Source of the DNA: Ischnura elegans
Lineage: Eukaryota > Arthropoda > Insecta > Odonata > Coenagrionidae
Reading direction: 5' to 3'
Length of the DNA stretch: 64,000 nt
Assembly (NCBI RefSeq): GCF_921293095.1
Contig: NC_060247.1
Coordinates: 49,387,111 to 49,451,110 of the forward strand
Positions within the stretch are counted from its first letter, which is position 1. Each line of letters opens with the position of its first letter. The position numbers and the translations under genes were made by a program. A model generated the notes under the pieces. That model did no database searches, was not told the origin of the DNA, and saw only the letters and a program-made list of their open reading frames with translations. Positions 26,300 through 37,869 of this stretch are shown one piece after another.

Positions 26300-26746
26300 A
26301 TGACGCATGGGTGCCCACCGGAGCTAGTAGATAAAAAAATATTATTTCACCGCCCTCATTCTTCAAATCCAGCATGTTTATTTGAAAACTGTAAAAACTG
26401 TACTAAACCTAACTTACGCAAAATCTCCGAAGTCTCAAGTAATTTCAAGTCTTTCATCAGAGACGTTAAAACTTTATTGCGAGAGTTAGGCACTTGTGGT
26501 CAGCTTACGGCAATCCAAAAACTTCCTCCAGCGAGTGATTTACAGATGGGAAAATACGCTACCGTCAATGGGAGTGAATCACCTAGATCATTCCCACCGC
26601 TTTCGCGAATCCTAAAGAAATATTTTGAAGGAAGTCCGCTTGATATAGGGAAGCTTCTTCAAGGAAGTCTTCAGCCCGTATCTGATACGTTAAACATATC
26701 GCCACAACGGTCATCACCAATAGTGAGCAATCAGAAAATAGGCTAG
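26300..26746 (+). CDS. Unrecognised 148-aa ORF between the inverted arms
   Basis: ATG-started open frame with four Cys in its first half (CLFENCKNC near residues 26-35, and LGTCGQL near 69-75). The second half is Ser/Pro/Leu-rich (SRILKKYFEGSPLDIGKLLQ). I do not recognise a family. It begins just inside the left arm of the inverted duplication and ends before the RTE fragment, so it may be an internal piece of the repeat that carries the Myb/SANT-like segment. It could also be a chance ORF; no splice context supports a host gene. Confidence 0.3.
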   Translation: MTHGCPPELVDKKILFHRPHSSNPACLFENCKNCTKPNLRKISEVSSNFKSFIRDVKTLLRELGTCGQLTAIQKLPPASDLQMGKYATVNGSESPRSFPPLSRILKKYFEGSPLDIGKLLQGSLQPVSDTLNISPQRSSPIVSNQKIG

Positions 26747-26769
26747 TTGCAGCTCTTCAAATAACCCTA

Positions 26770-26925
26770 CTACCAGCTGGTCATTTGAAACTTAATTCTT
26801 CTCTTTTGCATCCTTCAATATCTGCTCTAAGAACTTCTTCCGAAGCCTTCCTCTGCCATTTTTTCCTTCCACCTATACTTCAACGATAATTTCCTACAAA
26901 CCATCGTGTATCATGATGCATCATT
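26770..26925 (-). mobile_element. Divergent RTE-like LINE fragment inside an inverted duplication (copy F)
   Basis: Minus-strand frames give ETIVEGIGGRKNGRGRLRKK followed by FLEQILKDAKEKN, corresponding to the MKTIVEGQVEGKNGKGRPR...YMEQVKRDVKEKK block of the other copies. The match is short and belongs to a different subfamily. It lies between the arms of the inverted duplication at 26010-27235. Confidence 0.6.
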
Positions 26926-27734
26926 TTACGCATCGAAGACATGCATACTCATTCAGTGACTGTATTTTCTTGAGAGTATGGGTGGTTTAAGTGGAGCTGA
27001 AAGTCTTGGTGAAATATTTTACATCACTTCTCCTACCTATTTTGTGCAACAGTTAATTTAAATTCATCGAATGATGGAAACTTTCTCAGACGTTCAGCTA
27101 TCGTTTTCCAAACTTTGAAACTACGTATGTTTCAGAGTTTGGAAAACTATTAGGTCTTATCCATGGAGTCGAATGTGAATATATAATCAACACTTGTTTT
27201 GCCAATTATCCTGTTAGTATTCAGCATTCCCTAAGAGTCGACATAGTTCCACTTTCAGCGTCTAAAATAATCATAATTTTTCTTCTAACCACAGGATGTA
27301 ATTGTGATTCTTGGACGCCTGGGCCCCCTGGATCGAGCGAAATTTCTCTTTTGTTCTTTTATGTTCCATGTTGTTATTAAAAAATCAATACTCCTTCGAT
27401 GTGCCATCATCAGTTTTGTATTCGAGATCGATTAAAATTATTTAACGACTGAATTTAAGTTTCTGTGACACTAGCTGTTCTTCCGTTAAAAGAATGACAC
27501 AGAGGCATACAAGAAAAAAAAATTTGATAAGCACTAAATTTCGAATTCAAAGCCCCACACAAGATTCCGTACAGTGACTAAAATGCTGCAAATTCTCCAG
27601 AGACTATTTAGGGAGAGATTCCAATCTGTTCAGATCAAATATTTCTTAACCATGATGAAAATAAACATTAAAATGAACACGAAAAATGCCATAAATTATT
27701 CAATCACCAAGTCATCAAATATTCATTCAGTGAT

Positions 27735-27962
27735 TCAACCCGTTGGTCGGTGTGGATAGGCGAGGGTAGATTTCACCCCGGACTTACCCAATGGGGATCC
27801 GCAAATTCAAGGTATGGGGACCCAGCCAGTTCTACTCCATGGGCGACCTCGTAGTCCGAAGATTTTGGAATGTGGCGTACAAAGCTTCACCCGGGATTTG
27901 AACTCGCGATCCTTCGGTCAATAGTCAAGCGCTCCATCTCCTTGACTACCACGCTCTCCCAT
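27735..27962 (-). repeat. tRNA-derived SINE, family 3 (minus)
   Basis: On minus: GGGAGAGCGTGGTAGTCAAG, GGAGCGCTTGACTATTGACC (A-box region), GCGAGTTCAAATCCCGGGTG (B box), then GAAGCTTTGTACGCC and a tail with GGGGTGAAATCTACCCTCGC. It shares A-box, B-box and early body with the 37.35-kb copy. Confidence 0.72.
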
Positions 27963-29471
27963 TTGACATTAAGCATAAAAATTACAGGAGTGCAGGATAA
28001 TTTAGGAATAAAATAAATCGAAATGTGATCACCTTTTTCACCAAAGGGAATACGCTCAGGGGCAGGTTCAATTGAAACATTTCCATACCTGTCCAGTCCA
28101 TGCCTCGGTCACTCCCATCGATATACACAATATACATCGATATCATTCCACGTCCATTCCACAAGGCGATAACCATTAGAGTAACCGATATTGACCACAT
28201 TCGGCAAATAGCCGTTACTCGATAACAAAGCCACAACACCAAAGCCGTTGACTAATGGACGTTTGACAATTCAAAAGCCATTGTAATTGATAATGCTCTT
28301 TCAATTAAAGACTACGATATAATCGTTTCGAAACCAGCATTATAATGGAACTAAAACGTAAAAAAACCGACCAACTACTTCAATTGACCGTTCTTCAAGA
28401 AAGCGAATTCATGATGGAAGAAAGTTGCTCGAATGAATTTGAATCCATTTTCCCATGACAAAAAGTCTAATGACCACATACAGAACACAACCCGTTCCGT
28501 GTACACGCGGATGTTATTCTATTGAAGGCATTCAGCCAAATGAAAACATTTTAACTTTTCTAGAGTTTCCATAGCAGCATGAAAGATTAACATCCGACAT
28601 ATTTGGCTAGGACATTAGCGTCAAGAAAAATTAGTAAGCCTTCTCGAAAAAATAAAAAGGCTCTATAGAAACTATTTTGCGGAAATATCATTAACTGTCC
28701 AATATAGGGACTGAAACAATTATATATAATATCAACCTACTAATTAGCACCTAGTCCACACAAAGCCTCTATTTAAAATGAATTTTTTCCATGAACAACC
28801 GAGGGAATTTAAAAAATAATAAAAATAAAACAACAACACTTACAGAATCAATATATTTGATATATTGTGGTACATATACTGTAATAATATAGTAATTTTA
28901 GAGAAAATAAACTTCTTAAGTACATAAAAAGTAAATAAGTCTTCCTTCTCAAAAATCACATGAGAATTTATCACAATATTCATATTCAGTTGATACTACA
29001 CTCCAGCCAATAACAAACAATTCGGTCTGCGACCAAAAATATACCTCGAAACGCATTTTATAAGATTAAGTCTTTCCCTTCCAGATCAGTCTTACGTGTT
29101 TAATTTCCAATGCAATGTCCCAATAATATTTTTTTATCGTTTAAATTGAAAATATACCTTTTTGGATGTTTAACAAACAAGTGCACGTTTGACCGTAACG
29201 TTAAAAAAGAAATAATTTCGGAAGTACTCATGTTGAAGGAATGATGAAAAAGAGATAAATCTATGAGTAGAATATATAGGCTAGTAACACTAAACGTAAA
29301 TAATCTGGTACGGAAATTTATCCCAAAATAACCCAAACGGTGGAAGAGACACCGATATCGAAATGAGTCGCGAAACGTGTCGTTTCACCTCATCAAAACT
29401 ACTTAAAAAAAAACACCGACCCAATTTTTTAAATATAAAATTTGGGAAGAGGTGATCCAATTTGTAGTATG

Positions 29472-30055
29472 CAGGGGCGGTCTGAGGTCATTGGGGGCCC
29501 TTGATGGAGCTCATCATGAGGCCCATCTTACAGGGTATTGGGGGATCCTTCCCCCGGAAAATTTTAGGAAATTACATGCTCGGAAATGGAATTTGACGCT
29601 GTTGTGGCTCTTAAGAACAAGATAAAAGTTAACAAAAAATAACAATAGTAGTGAGAAAAAACACTGAAAAGTGAGAATTTTACAGCTTATAAAATTATTA
29701 ATGATGAATTATCGTTCTATTATATATTTAGCGAATTTTCTCCCTGAAATAAAAAAGTCTAAAATAACTGTTTTCGAGCAACACTTTAAAAAAGCATCAG
29801 TTTCTATTTTATCTTCTGTTGCCTTTCTTATATTTATTTTTATATAATATTTTTACGCTCACAATCAGTATATTGTAAATAAAGAAATTGTGAAGAGATA
29901 GAATTTTATAATTGCAAAAGTACTTTGATTCAAGTAATCTGTGTCGTTTTTATTGCACCGTTCATACACTTCGCGATAGACGCAAGCGTTGTGGGGGCCC
30001 CTAAGCTCGGGGCCTCGGTGATTGCCGACCAGCCGACTTGGCCAGACCGCCCCTG
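29472..30055. mobile_element. hAT-like non-autonomous DNA transposon, 584 bp
   Basis: Terminal inverted repeats: the left end begins CAGGGGCGGTCTGAGGTC and the right end closes GGCCAGACCGCCCCTG, so the outer 13 bases pair (CAGGGGCGGTCTG against CAGGGGCGGTCTG). The flanking 8-mers GTAGTATG (29464-29471) and TAAGTATG (30056-30063) agree at six of eight positions, fitting an old 8-bp hAT duplication. GC-rich sub-terminal blocks (GGGGGCCC) flank an AT-rich core. No transposase is present. Confidence 0.75.
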
Positions 30056-30453
30056 TAAGTATGACAGAACTCAAGCAACTAATCTCTAACTGGATGTCTA
30101 ATGTCTGGAATCAATATAACCCACGCCCCCGGAGGACAGATGTTATTGCCCACATTGAATAAACGTTTCTTTCAGTATAGAATACATACTAGAATACACA
30201 GTATACTTATACCAGACAATCAGAATGAACAATAGCATTCGATCATTAACCGAATAATTATCCATGACAAACCGAATAAACGAAAGCACCAAAATACCTT
30301 AATATGTTCATGATGCGTAGCCGCATCATTGAAAAAATTAAAAAATTAAAAAAATCAACCGAGGTCACAAAAAAATGTAAGTGTGTATAAAAAATGTAGA
30401 AAACTCCCATAGGATACACTAATCAAACATGACGTCAGTGAGAAAGGAGACTT

Positions 30454-31584
30454 CTACACTCCCATCTTCCTCAAGGTTTCATAAATGATAATCGACGCCT
30501 GCTTTTGAGGAAAAACAGCAGCAAGGGTTCCAATGAAGTCATCCTGACTGTTTTTCTCGGCCATCATTTTTAATTTCTCTAATGTATAACCAGCCAAGGC
30601 TAATTTCTTCAAATGGATTCTGGTCACTCGTCTAGGCGAGTAGAGAGCCTCCATATTCTTTTCCTCTTCCAAATTTTTCAGATGCTGAACAAATGAGGAA
30701 ACAGTGAAGCTGTATTCCATCAACTTCTCTTCAGAAATATTCAACTTTGTCAGAACTTCCATCAGTACTTTAACGTCAGCTTCACTGTTATGAGTATCAT
30801 ACACGTAATCAGATCCAAGTACTTCGGTAACTAAACTAGCTTGTTTGTGCTTTTCCAAATCAGGAAAAAGTCCCCTCATCAATGGGAGTGTGTCGCTGAA
30901 CCCGGCGACGACTTTCAGGAATTCAGCAGTCAAATTGACCCTGGCGAGCTCATTCATCGTGAAACGGGCATCAAAATTCACGTTGTGACCAACAAGGAGC
31001 ACTGGGCTGATCCCTTCGCAGAATCGGATGAAATCCTTCCACGCCTCCTCTTTGCTTTTGGCTGGAACCAATTTGTTACGATGATACAGTCTGCCGTCCA
31101 CTTTGGTAATGTTGTGCACTTTGGATACGTGGATTGAGATTCCTCCCACAGGCAATATGTAAGCATTGAAGTCTCCGTGGACGCTTGTCGCCGAGAGCTG
31201 GATCACTTCATCAGACTTGGCTGAACCACTGGTTTCCACGTCGAAAACGACCACGGTGACTTTCTTTTCGACGACTGGATGCAAGTCCGGAGAGCTCACG
31301 CAAGCCGGTTTCGTGGACAACCTTCTCTTTGCTGCCTTCGGTGCGACTGGACTTTCCTCTTCCAGCAATACTATCCCTTCCAATCCACCAACGAGCTCTG
31401 TAACGTTCTTCGAAGCTCCCTCAGCTCCTTTCAAGGCTGCAAATAGCTTTCGATGGGATGGCTGATCACCTCTGAGACACAAACAAAGGAAGAGCGGGCT
31501 GAAATTTGCACTCAGAATCGCCCACGGTCTCATTCCATAAAATCTAAACAGGTAGAAGATGCGGCATTTTCCTTACTTTCCCAT
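30454..31584 (-). CDS. DEDDh (DnaQ/TREX-like) 3'-5' exonuclease, two exons, nested in ATP7 intron
   Basis: I place the start at ATG 31584, in exon 1 (31584-31577, ATGGGAAA). A 105-nt intron follows (GTAAGG donor at 31576, GTGTCTCAG acceptor ending at 31472). Exon 2 (31471-30454) ends in TGA. Phase 2 joins exactly and gives MGKGDQPSHRK..., 341 aa. A longer open reading begins with MRPWAIL but runs through the intron. Residues about 1-70 are a basic/acidic variable leader. The exonuclease domain spans about 74-245: FDVETSG (Asp80, Glu82), GHNVNFDARF (Asp170) and THNSEADV (His230, Asp235) complete the DEDDh metal-binding set. A helical tail of about 95 residues ends ...YETLRKMGV. The family removes nucleotides from DNA or RNA 3' ends; the closest look is to invertebrate PML-exon-9/TREX-like or DnaQ-type proteins, but the substrate is unknown. 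The catalytic residues are all intact, suggesting a functional gene. The only weak point is the eight-nucleotide coding first exon. Confidence 0.85.
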
Positions 31585-32744
31585 AGAAGGAAAGGGCACA
31601 ATCCATTCACTTCCAAGCAATCAAAGCGGAAATCAAAAGAAAGCCTGGAAATCTTCGGATTTCAAGGGAAGGATAATCTTCATGCACAAAATCATTCTTT
31701 GAAGAAAAGCGGTTCGGGGTAGTTTTATAAATTTCAAAGAAAACGTGCATATTAAAAGGAACTGAAGGTATATAGGTAATAAAAAACAGGAGAATTACAT
31801 CCCACAGCTGTGCACACCAATAAAGAAAAAAAAAGCGCAAGGCAAGAGGCGTCTCGGCAGTGGCATGCAAAAACAGTGAGAAGCATCAATCTGTCATTAT
31901 TGCATATTATGATTTTTCGTAACTAGTTAATATGTACTGCCTAAAGAGCTTCCATTTTCAATGTCTACATGGTTTACTTCCTAGGCCAATCATAGAAGTA
32001 GCACACTCTTCAATTTTGAATTAAAGGCACAAAATAGGTAGAAATCAAGAATTCGAAGGCTTACAGAAAACATTTTCAGGAAAATTGCTAAAAAAGACTC
32101 CAATATCAAAGGTTGATCCAAACGGAACCTAACTCAGCATTAAAACACACAATTCTTGTTTTGCTTGGTTTTGATGCGCGCAGTTTCGGCTGAAAATTCG
32201 CTTATCACTACTTATCACCAGCATTTCAAATTATCTCTGAAAATATTTACAAAGTGTTCAGGCATATTTTTCGCGAGGTATTTGAAAACACCATGACACC
32301 GAAAAAACTTATGTCAATGAGACATGTAAGACGAGGGCAATAAGGCCGCGCGAGGCATCGACACGAAAGTTATTCACAAGAACCTATTTTCTAAAAATGC
32401 AACTTATGTGTTACGTTAGCAGTAGCATTACACAACTGCAGCAAATCCTGGCACGTTCATTCTGTTCTCGCCATAAATCACTCATTTTCTGAGTTTTACC
32501 AATCTTGAATAAATGTTGACTCTGTGTAAGATTTCATCACGTAGGGGTTAAATTCGCGGGTGAATACACAAATGGAACGACTAAGTTCACGAATATTTCA
32601 ACTTATACAGGTACCTATAGTTAGAAATAACTATTAAAATGTCAAAATATCGAAATATACAAAAACAATTAAAGTTTAAAATCAATGTAGATAATGAAAA
32701 ACTGCTGTAAAAACTGCTGAAGTTTCAAGGCAGCACAAACGAAT

Positions 32745-32832
32745 AAAAAATCATCATCATAACTGGTCAACAATTCTACGATCGGTTTGACGCAGCTCTA
32801 CACTCAATTCTCCTATCAGCTAATCTTTTCAT
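32745..32832 (-). mobile_element. RTE-like LINE, 3'-end scrap (copy D)
   Basis: About 88 bp match the final 3' end of the RTE-like copies at 8.6, 43.8 and 51.6 kb: an ATCATCATCAT tail, GGTCAACAATTCT, GGTTTGACGCAGCTCT and TCTCCTATCAGCTAATCTTT on the plus strand. It is an extreme 5' truncation, as expected for abortive reverse transcription. Confidence 0.85.
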
Positions 32833-33364
32833 ATCGAAGAATTTCTTCTACTCAATTAACAAATACCCTCGCGAAATTATTAACTTCAGCTGGTAGCCAT
32901 CAGACTGAACTCCGGAAGTTTTAAATGTTTAAGAGTTGTTAAAAGATTATCGGTCATGATTTACACGGATTTTATCTTCGAGTAAAAATATAGAAACGTC
33001 AGTTCATACAACCGCATACAGCTCGAGATCATTTTGTGTGACTCATTCACTTTGACAACAAGATAAAACCACAAGGGAGTCAATTAAAGAGGCGACTCCC
33101 TTCATTCTCAACCCCGACGAATTGTATCCACGGAATCAACGAAGGGGTCAATGAAACGTCCACGCGTAAAAACACGCGGAGAACGAGATAATAAAATATT
33201 CCAGTATCATGAGTAATGGCCACGGAAGAATTAAGTGTCAAATAATAATGCTATCGTAGCTGTGATATCCTCATCATTACGACAGCGAAGTTTACGGCAA
33301 TGTCGTTGACCGACGGACGAATTACTGACTACCATATAAATAAAAGAGATCTTTCAGATTCTCC

Positions 33365-33512
33365 GTTCTACATTTCTTTTATTTATTAATAAACGCTAGT
33401 CCCAACTTCGTTAGAGCACTTCATTTTTTTGCTGTAAACGGCTGCTGTGCTAACACCCCCTGCCACACGCCTTTTAGGCGGCTTTCGGGGTATTATGTAG
33501 ATGTAGATTATA
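33365..33512 (+). mobile_element. LINE/SINE 3'-end fragment with TAGATG tail
   Basis: The sequence contains ACACCCCCTGCCACACGCC, TTTTAGGCGGCTTTCGGGGT and a terminal ATGTAGATGTAGAT tail. A non-coding block ending in a short-period repeat is typical of non-LTR 3' ends. No coding part remains. The family was not identified. Confidence 0.5.
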
Positions 33513-36424
33513 TCTCTTATACTTATGATGGATCGGCTCCATCACTCCGCACATGAAAAAACCGAATGCAAACAATATAATAAAGGTCTCCCAGCCGACT
33601 GTATGCGCATAGGAAAAGTTATACAAAAGAAAAAAATAATCTCCGACTGCAAAATTCAAATAGTTTTGAAAATTGTTTTTAATTTCAAGAAGCGAAACAA
33701 TTTTGTGATCCAATACACACCGACCTATAAACGAAAACTAAAATTGAGGCGTTATTCACCCGGCCGCTCTTCAAATCTTGTAATAAACCAACTAACCAAA
33801 AGAAAATTCAACTCACCACATTCCAACCACAAGGAAGAAAACTTTCTATCACCGCACTATTGGATTTTAACCAATTTTACGCTCAGCAATTAGGCGTGAA
33901 AATCTTAGATTTTTTCCTTAAACGAGACATTTACCTTATAGTACGTTCGGCGTATTAATTAAAGTTAACGTTAGTTTCAAAGATTCAAAATAATCAATAG
34001 CCTCAGCGAAAAGCCTTTCCCTAGGATTTACCATTTGACCCCTTGGGCTATTTCGTCACAGGACACGGTAGTAATAAACAAATCACTGAATCAGTGTATA
34101 TCTCCCGACTTGACTATTATAACGATTACTGTGAAATACATTACACAACCTAATCCACATTAATTTTTTACCAAATTGGATCAAATTCGATGCCACCGGC
34201 GACACCTCTATGACCGCTTAAGGAAAACCTGATAGCAAAATCTCTCCAGTCATCCTTTACCATGATTGATAGATTGCATTAATTCCTAAAAAATAGTACG
34301 TTCGTAGATGATAATACGTTTCCAACACATTGCCTAGATATTTATCGCTTTAGTTATAAAACGCGTAGCTAGTAAACTGGACATGAATATTTCATGATCG
34401 ATAAATTTGCCACATTACACTTACTACCGCACTTTTTAAATCAACGCGCGAATTTTTGGCGCGCCATGGCGGTTCAAAAATTTAAATCCGGGAAACGCAC
34501 AAACAAAAATTCTCGCGGAGTGAGATATCGACGGAATTGTTAACAAGGCAATGCAAATGCTCTAAGGAAATGAAAGTCCTCCCCAGGTACTGTATATTTT
34601 ACACGGGGAAGATTTAAAGAGTAAGCTTCGACAGTGCAAGATGGTAATCATCTTCCGTTATATGATATTTTATATAGGCGGGCTTAATAATAGAGCATGT
34701 ACTACAAACAATGAGTTGTGGGTATTATTTTAAGAACGCTTTAACAAAAATTTGCAAAAACGATTCAAAAATCAGAAGCAAATTTAAAAAAATATAAGTC
34801 CAAAAGAGCGCTTCAAAGATACTCTTCAGTACTTTCAAAAATTTCCACCCGATTGAAAAAAAAAAAAAAACTTTCAAATCAACGGAATAAGAATAGCATT
34901 TTGCGCCATCACGTGAGCGCAGTTACGGTTCTAGCTACACTAACGGCCCTGCCAGCTGTCGCCACCGCTGCGAGGCCTACAAATCCACTTACGAACTCAT
35001 GCGCGGTGAATGCCTCACTTTCACCGAAGGATGGACCCCGACGCAGGGCGTAGCCATGGGCAAGGGAGAACGGGAAAACAACGAGGTAGAATGAAGGGAA
35101 GGTTATTAGCAAGGCCGTAACAAAAAAAAATATTGGTGGAAGGAACATGTCAATTATGAGGGAGGTGCTATTTAGAGGGGGTATACTTATGACTGTACTT
35201 CCCAAATATTTAGGGGGTTAGCCTTTGAACCCTACCCACACTTGTTACTTCCTTGGTAAAGAGAGAAGAAAAATATCGGGATGACGAGTGAAATAATTTT
35301 TAAAGTCATGTGAGTAAGTTTTCTTCACATTGACTACGAGTCATGCAAATACTACGTAACCTACTTAGGAGAGCGTGGAACGAGGGGGAAGGGAAAGTAG
35401 CTAGTACAATGCGCTTCAACAGTTCCTTGCTCATAAAAACCGCGTCGACTCTGACTCATTGCGAACTGCTTTCAGTAAATAACTCATCCATAAGTGAGAA
35501 AATATTTTCGAGATGAAAGCTTCATTTGCAGGGAAAACGTTTTATACTGGTGGGCAAAATATGATAGGTTGTCAACGAAGATGGGAAGGAGGTGAACTAA
35601 ATCGCCGCTAAAAGTGACTTGGGGCCGGTTTAATAATGTCTGGTTTAAATCTTGAGGAGCATGAAAACTTGAGTTAACTCATCCTTGCGTTTGAGATCAC
35701 GAGTTTAACGTAACATTATCTTGAACTACTTTTACTTACTGTAACTTACTACTTTGAATATCTACATATTTTGATGTCAATCCAAAATAAAGGGAAAAAA
35801 ATCGAACGTGTCACCAAAAGATCCAAATACATTTCTCAACCGACCAAAAAAATTGACTGGAAAAGATATGAAACAAGATCGTAAGTTTTCTTTCGTATGG
35901 CGATTCTTCAAGTTAAGCTACAAGTCGACTATTAATTAAACAAGTGAATTAATAACTATTACAGTCGGCTTCAGAGATAGTAGATCTATTAAATCCACAA
36001 CTTTGGAATTTTGTGGACCTCACGAGCGAGGTTTTGCGTCCCTAATGTCAGCCACTTATCACAAACAATTTGGATTTAGTGAAAATAAAACAGTTTACAT
36101 GCTCTGGAAAACTTCGTCAAAGCATCATAGTAAACCACGGACATTTCAGGGGACGTGGTAGTTGGCAGAGAAATGAGATCTAAGGCTTTCCCGGCGATCA
36201 AGTTAAAGAAATTCTTCTTGGGTACTCCATCGATGGAGATTCTCCACGACCGACGTTTCAATAATCGACTCGGGCACTGGAGGTGATGTAACTGCTGGCT
36301 GGTATGAATATAATCGCTGGAAATCAACTGATAAATAGTGGACTACGTCACTATCCTTACGAATCGACAGCCGGGCATCACTCGTCCAATTGTTAATCAA
36401 GGAAAGGGAGGAGGGAGAGAACAG

Positions 36425-36625
36425 GCCGCGGAACTGGGCCACTCTCGGCATTGTTACTCCCTCATCTCGGAAGACGGCTGGCGGCGAGTGAAAGGCTGCT
36501 TGCAGTGAGGCGAGAGTGGGCGGGGAGGAGGGGCGGGGGAGGCGGAATTCCCAAGTCACTGCCGCAGGAAACGCACGATCATTCGTTCACTGCCCGCTTG
36601 GAAAAGCCGAGACAGAGGTCAGTTC
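36425..36625. promoter_or_regulatory. GC-rich island with GC-box-like sites inside ATP7 intron 2
   Basis: An isolated GC- and CpG-rich block holds GTGGGCGGGGAGGAGGGGCG then GGGGAGGCGGAATTCCC, flanked by AT-rich sequence. Both strands have ORFs of 70-118 codons that look composition-driven. It could be an internal promoter, a first exon or a repeat; no splice-linked exon was found. It is about 5 kb upstream of the exonuclease ATG. Confidence 0.3.
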
Positions 36626-36741
36626 CGCCAAATAAAAATTCTTTACTCGCTGAATTATTTGGAAGATAGAACGATTTCCTCATTTTAAATTCAGTAGTGC
36701 ATTCCGGTTAGATGGAATGCATAGAGACCAGTACTTTCTGT

Positions 36742-36895
36742 CAGTGGTGGATCCATGGGGGGGGGGGGGGGCAAAAGGGGCTATTGGGTGCCCAATTCAC
36801 ACTAGATAGAATGGTAATTCTGTTCGGACCCCCACAACTTCTGGGAGATAACCCCCACTTAGTCCCCCCTTTTCCCTATCCTGGATCCGCTACTG
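36742..36895. mobile_element. hAT-like MITE, 154 bp
   Basis: The ends are CAGTGGTGGATCCA and TGGATCCGCTACTG (12 of 14 positions pair as inverted repeats). Flanking 8-mers CTTTCTGT (36734-36741) and CCTTCTGT (36896-36903) match 7/8, a clear target duplication. A 12-G run follows the left end and C-rich tracts precede the right end. Confidence 0.82.
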
Positions 36896-37354
36896 CCTTC
36901 TGTCCCGATATTTTTATGTTCCATTTACCCGAAGCGTTCCATATGTATGGATACATAAACGTTGAAATGTAACGAAGAAGACTTATTTCATTGAAAATTG
37001 TTCAATCGTCCATTGGTGAACTATAACTATGAGAAAAATTATAGAAATGATATATCATTTTCTTGAAATTATACGTGTAGATTAAATATTATACATATTC
37101 CTTACAGCCTAAACAGATTAGCAGGCTTTAACAATACAGACAAGAAGAGGTGTAATCGAGACAAAATTTTAGCTGTTATCTGGTTAGATTACAGGCGTTA
37201 ATTGAGAGGTAGAATATATTTAAGCTTTCACTAAACCAGCACTTATGGATTAAGCTGCGCTACGAGAGACGATATAAAAAGGATAGTTGCATAGTTTCAC
37301 TTAAATGATGAAACAGTACGAAAAAATATCCCTCCCCTTAAAAATGTATATCTC

Positions 37355-37650
37355 TAAGGAGACTTGTAGTCTAGTGGGTTGAGCGCTTGGCTGCTGATCG
37401 AAACATCCTGGGTTCAAACCGTGGGTGAAGACTTTGCACACCTTAAAATAAAATCCTCCAAGTGCGAAATGGCCCAAGGAAAGAATCTACCCTCTCTACT
37501 ATGAATGCATGATATCCACACGCCTAAGTATAAATAAGGGGTGATTTGTACCCTCACCTTTCGAAACCAACTTAAGGGTTGTTTCAAAGAGTAAGTGATA
37601 CCAATCAACCGGAGAAAACTCAATGGCATTCCCCAATTGGGTTGTATTCT
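37355..37650 (+). repeat. tRNA-derived SINE, family 3 (plus)
   Basis: GTAGTCTAGTGGGTTGAGCG (A box), GAAACATCCTGGGTTCAAAC (B box), GGGTGAAGACTTTGCACACC, then a body with GGGGTGATTTGTACCCTCAC. It is long and well preserved relative to the other copies. Confidence 0.72.
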
Positions 37651-37869
37651 TGGAGATTTATCCCCAATACGCGGCTGTTCACAATATCCGGCAGCCCAAT
37701 AAACCGGAATATGTAGCTTTAGATTCTTCGTGACAGACGATTAGGGGACCGCAATCATACATTGGATGACTTTAGTTAAAATACGATTATTTATTATGCT
37801 GATCTTCAATAAACAAAGGATATGTTCCTCGTTTCATAGGTCTTTCTTCAAATCAACTTTTTCTATTAG

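Larger units (their letters stand above)
26010..27235. repeat. Inverted duplication, arms about 280 bp with Myb/SANT-like coding segment
   Basis: The left arm (about 26010-26290) and right arm (about 26950-27235) are diverged reverse complements. Shared blocks include CGACTCCATGGATAAGACCT, GATAGCTGAACGTCTGAGAA, TCATTCGATGAATTTAA and TTTCACCAAGACTTTCAGCT. On plus, the left arm translates as KVWNAIAERLRKFSSFDEFN then LTVAQNRYRNYVKDFTKTF, resembling the third helix part of Myb/SANT-like or MADF domains of transposon-derived proteins. The right arm read in reverse gives KVWKTIAERLRKFPSFDEFK with stops afterwards. The spacer holds a 148-codon ORF (26300-26746) and an RTE scrap. It may be a foldback transposon or two oppositely inserted copies of one repeat. 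Confidence 0.6.

Noticed and set aside
30841-31465. Plus-strand ORFs of 98-99 codons opposite the exonuclease
   Set aside because: They are shadows of the well-supported minus-strand exonuclease frame.
31472-31533. Alternative exonuclease N-terminus MRPWAILSANFSPLFLCLCL
   Set aside because: The hydrophobic stretch is the polypyrimidine tract and acceptor of a GT-AG intron. The spliced ATG at 31584 gives an in-frame start without it.
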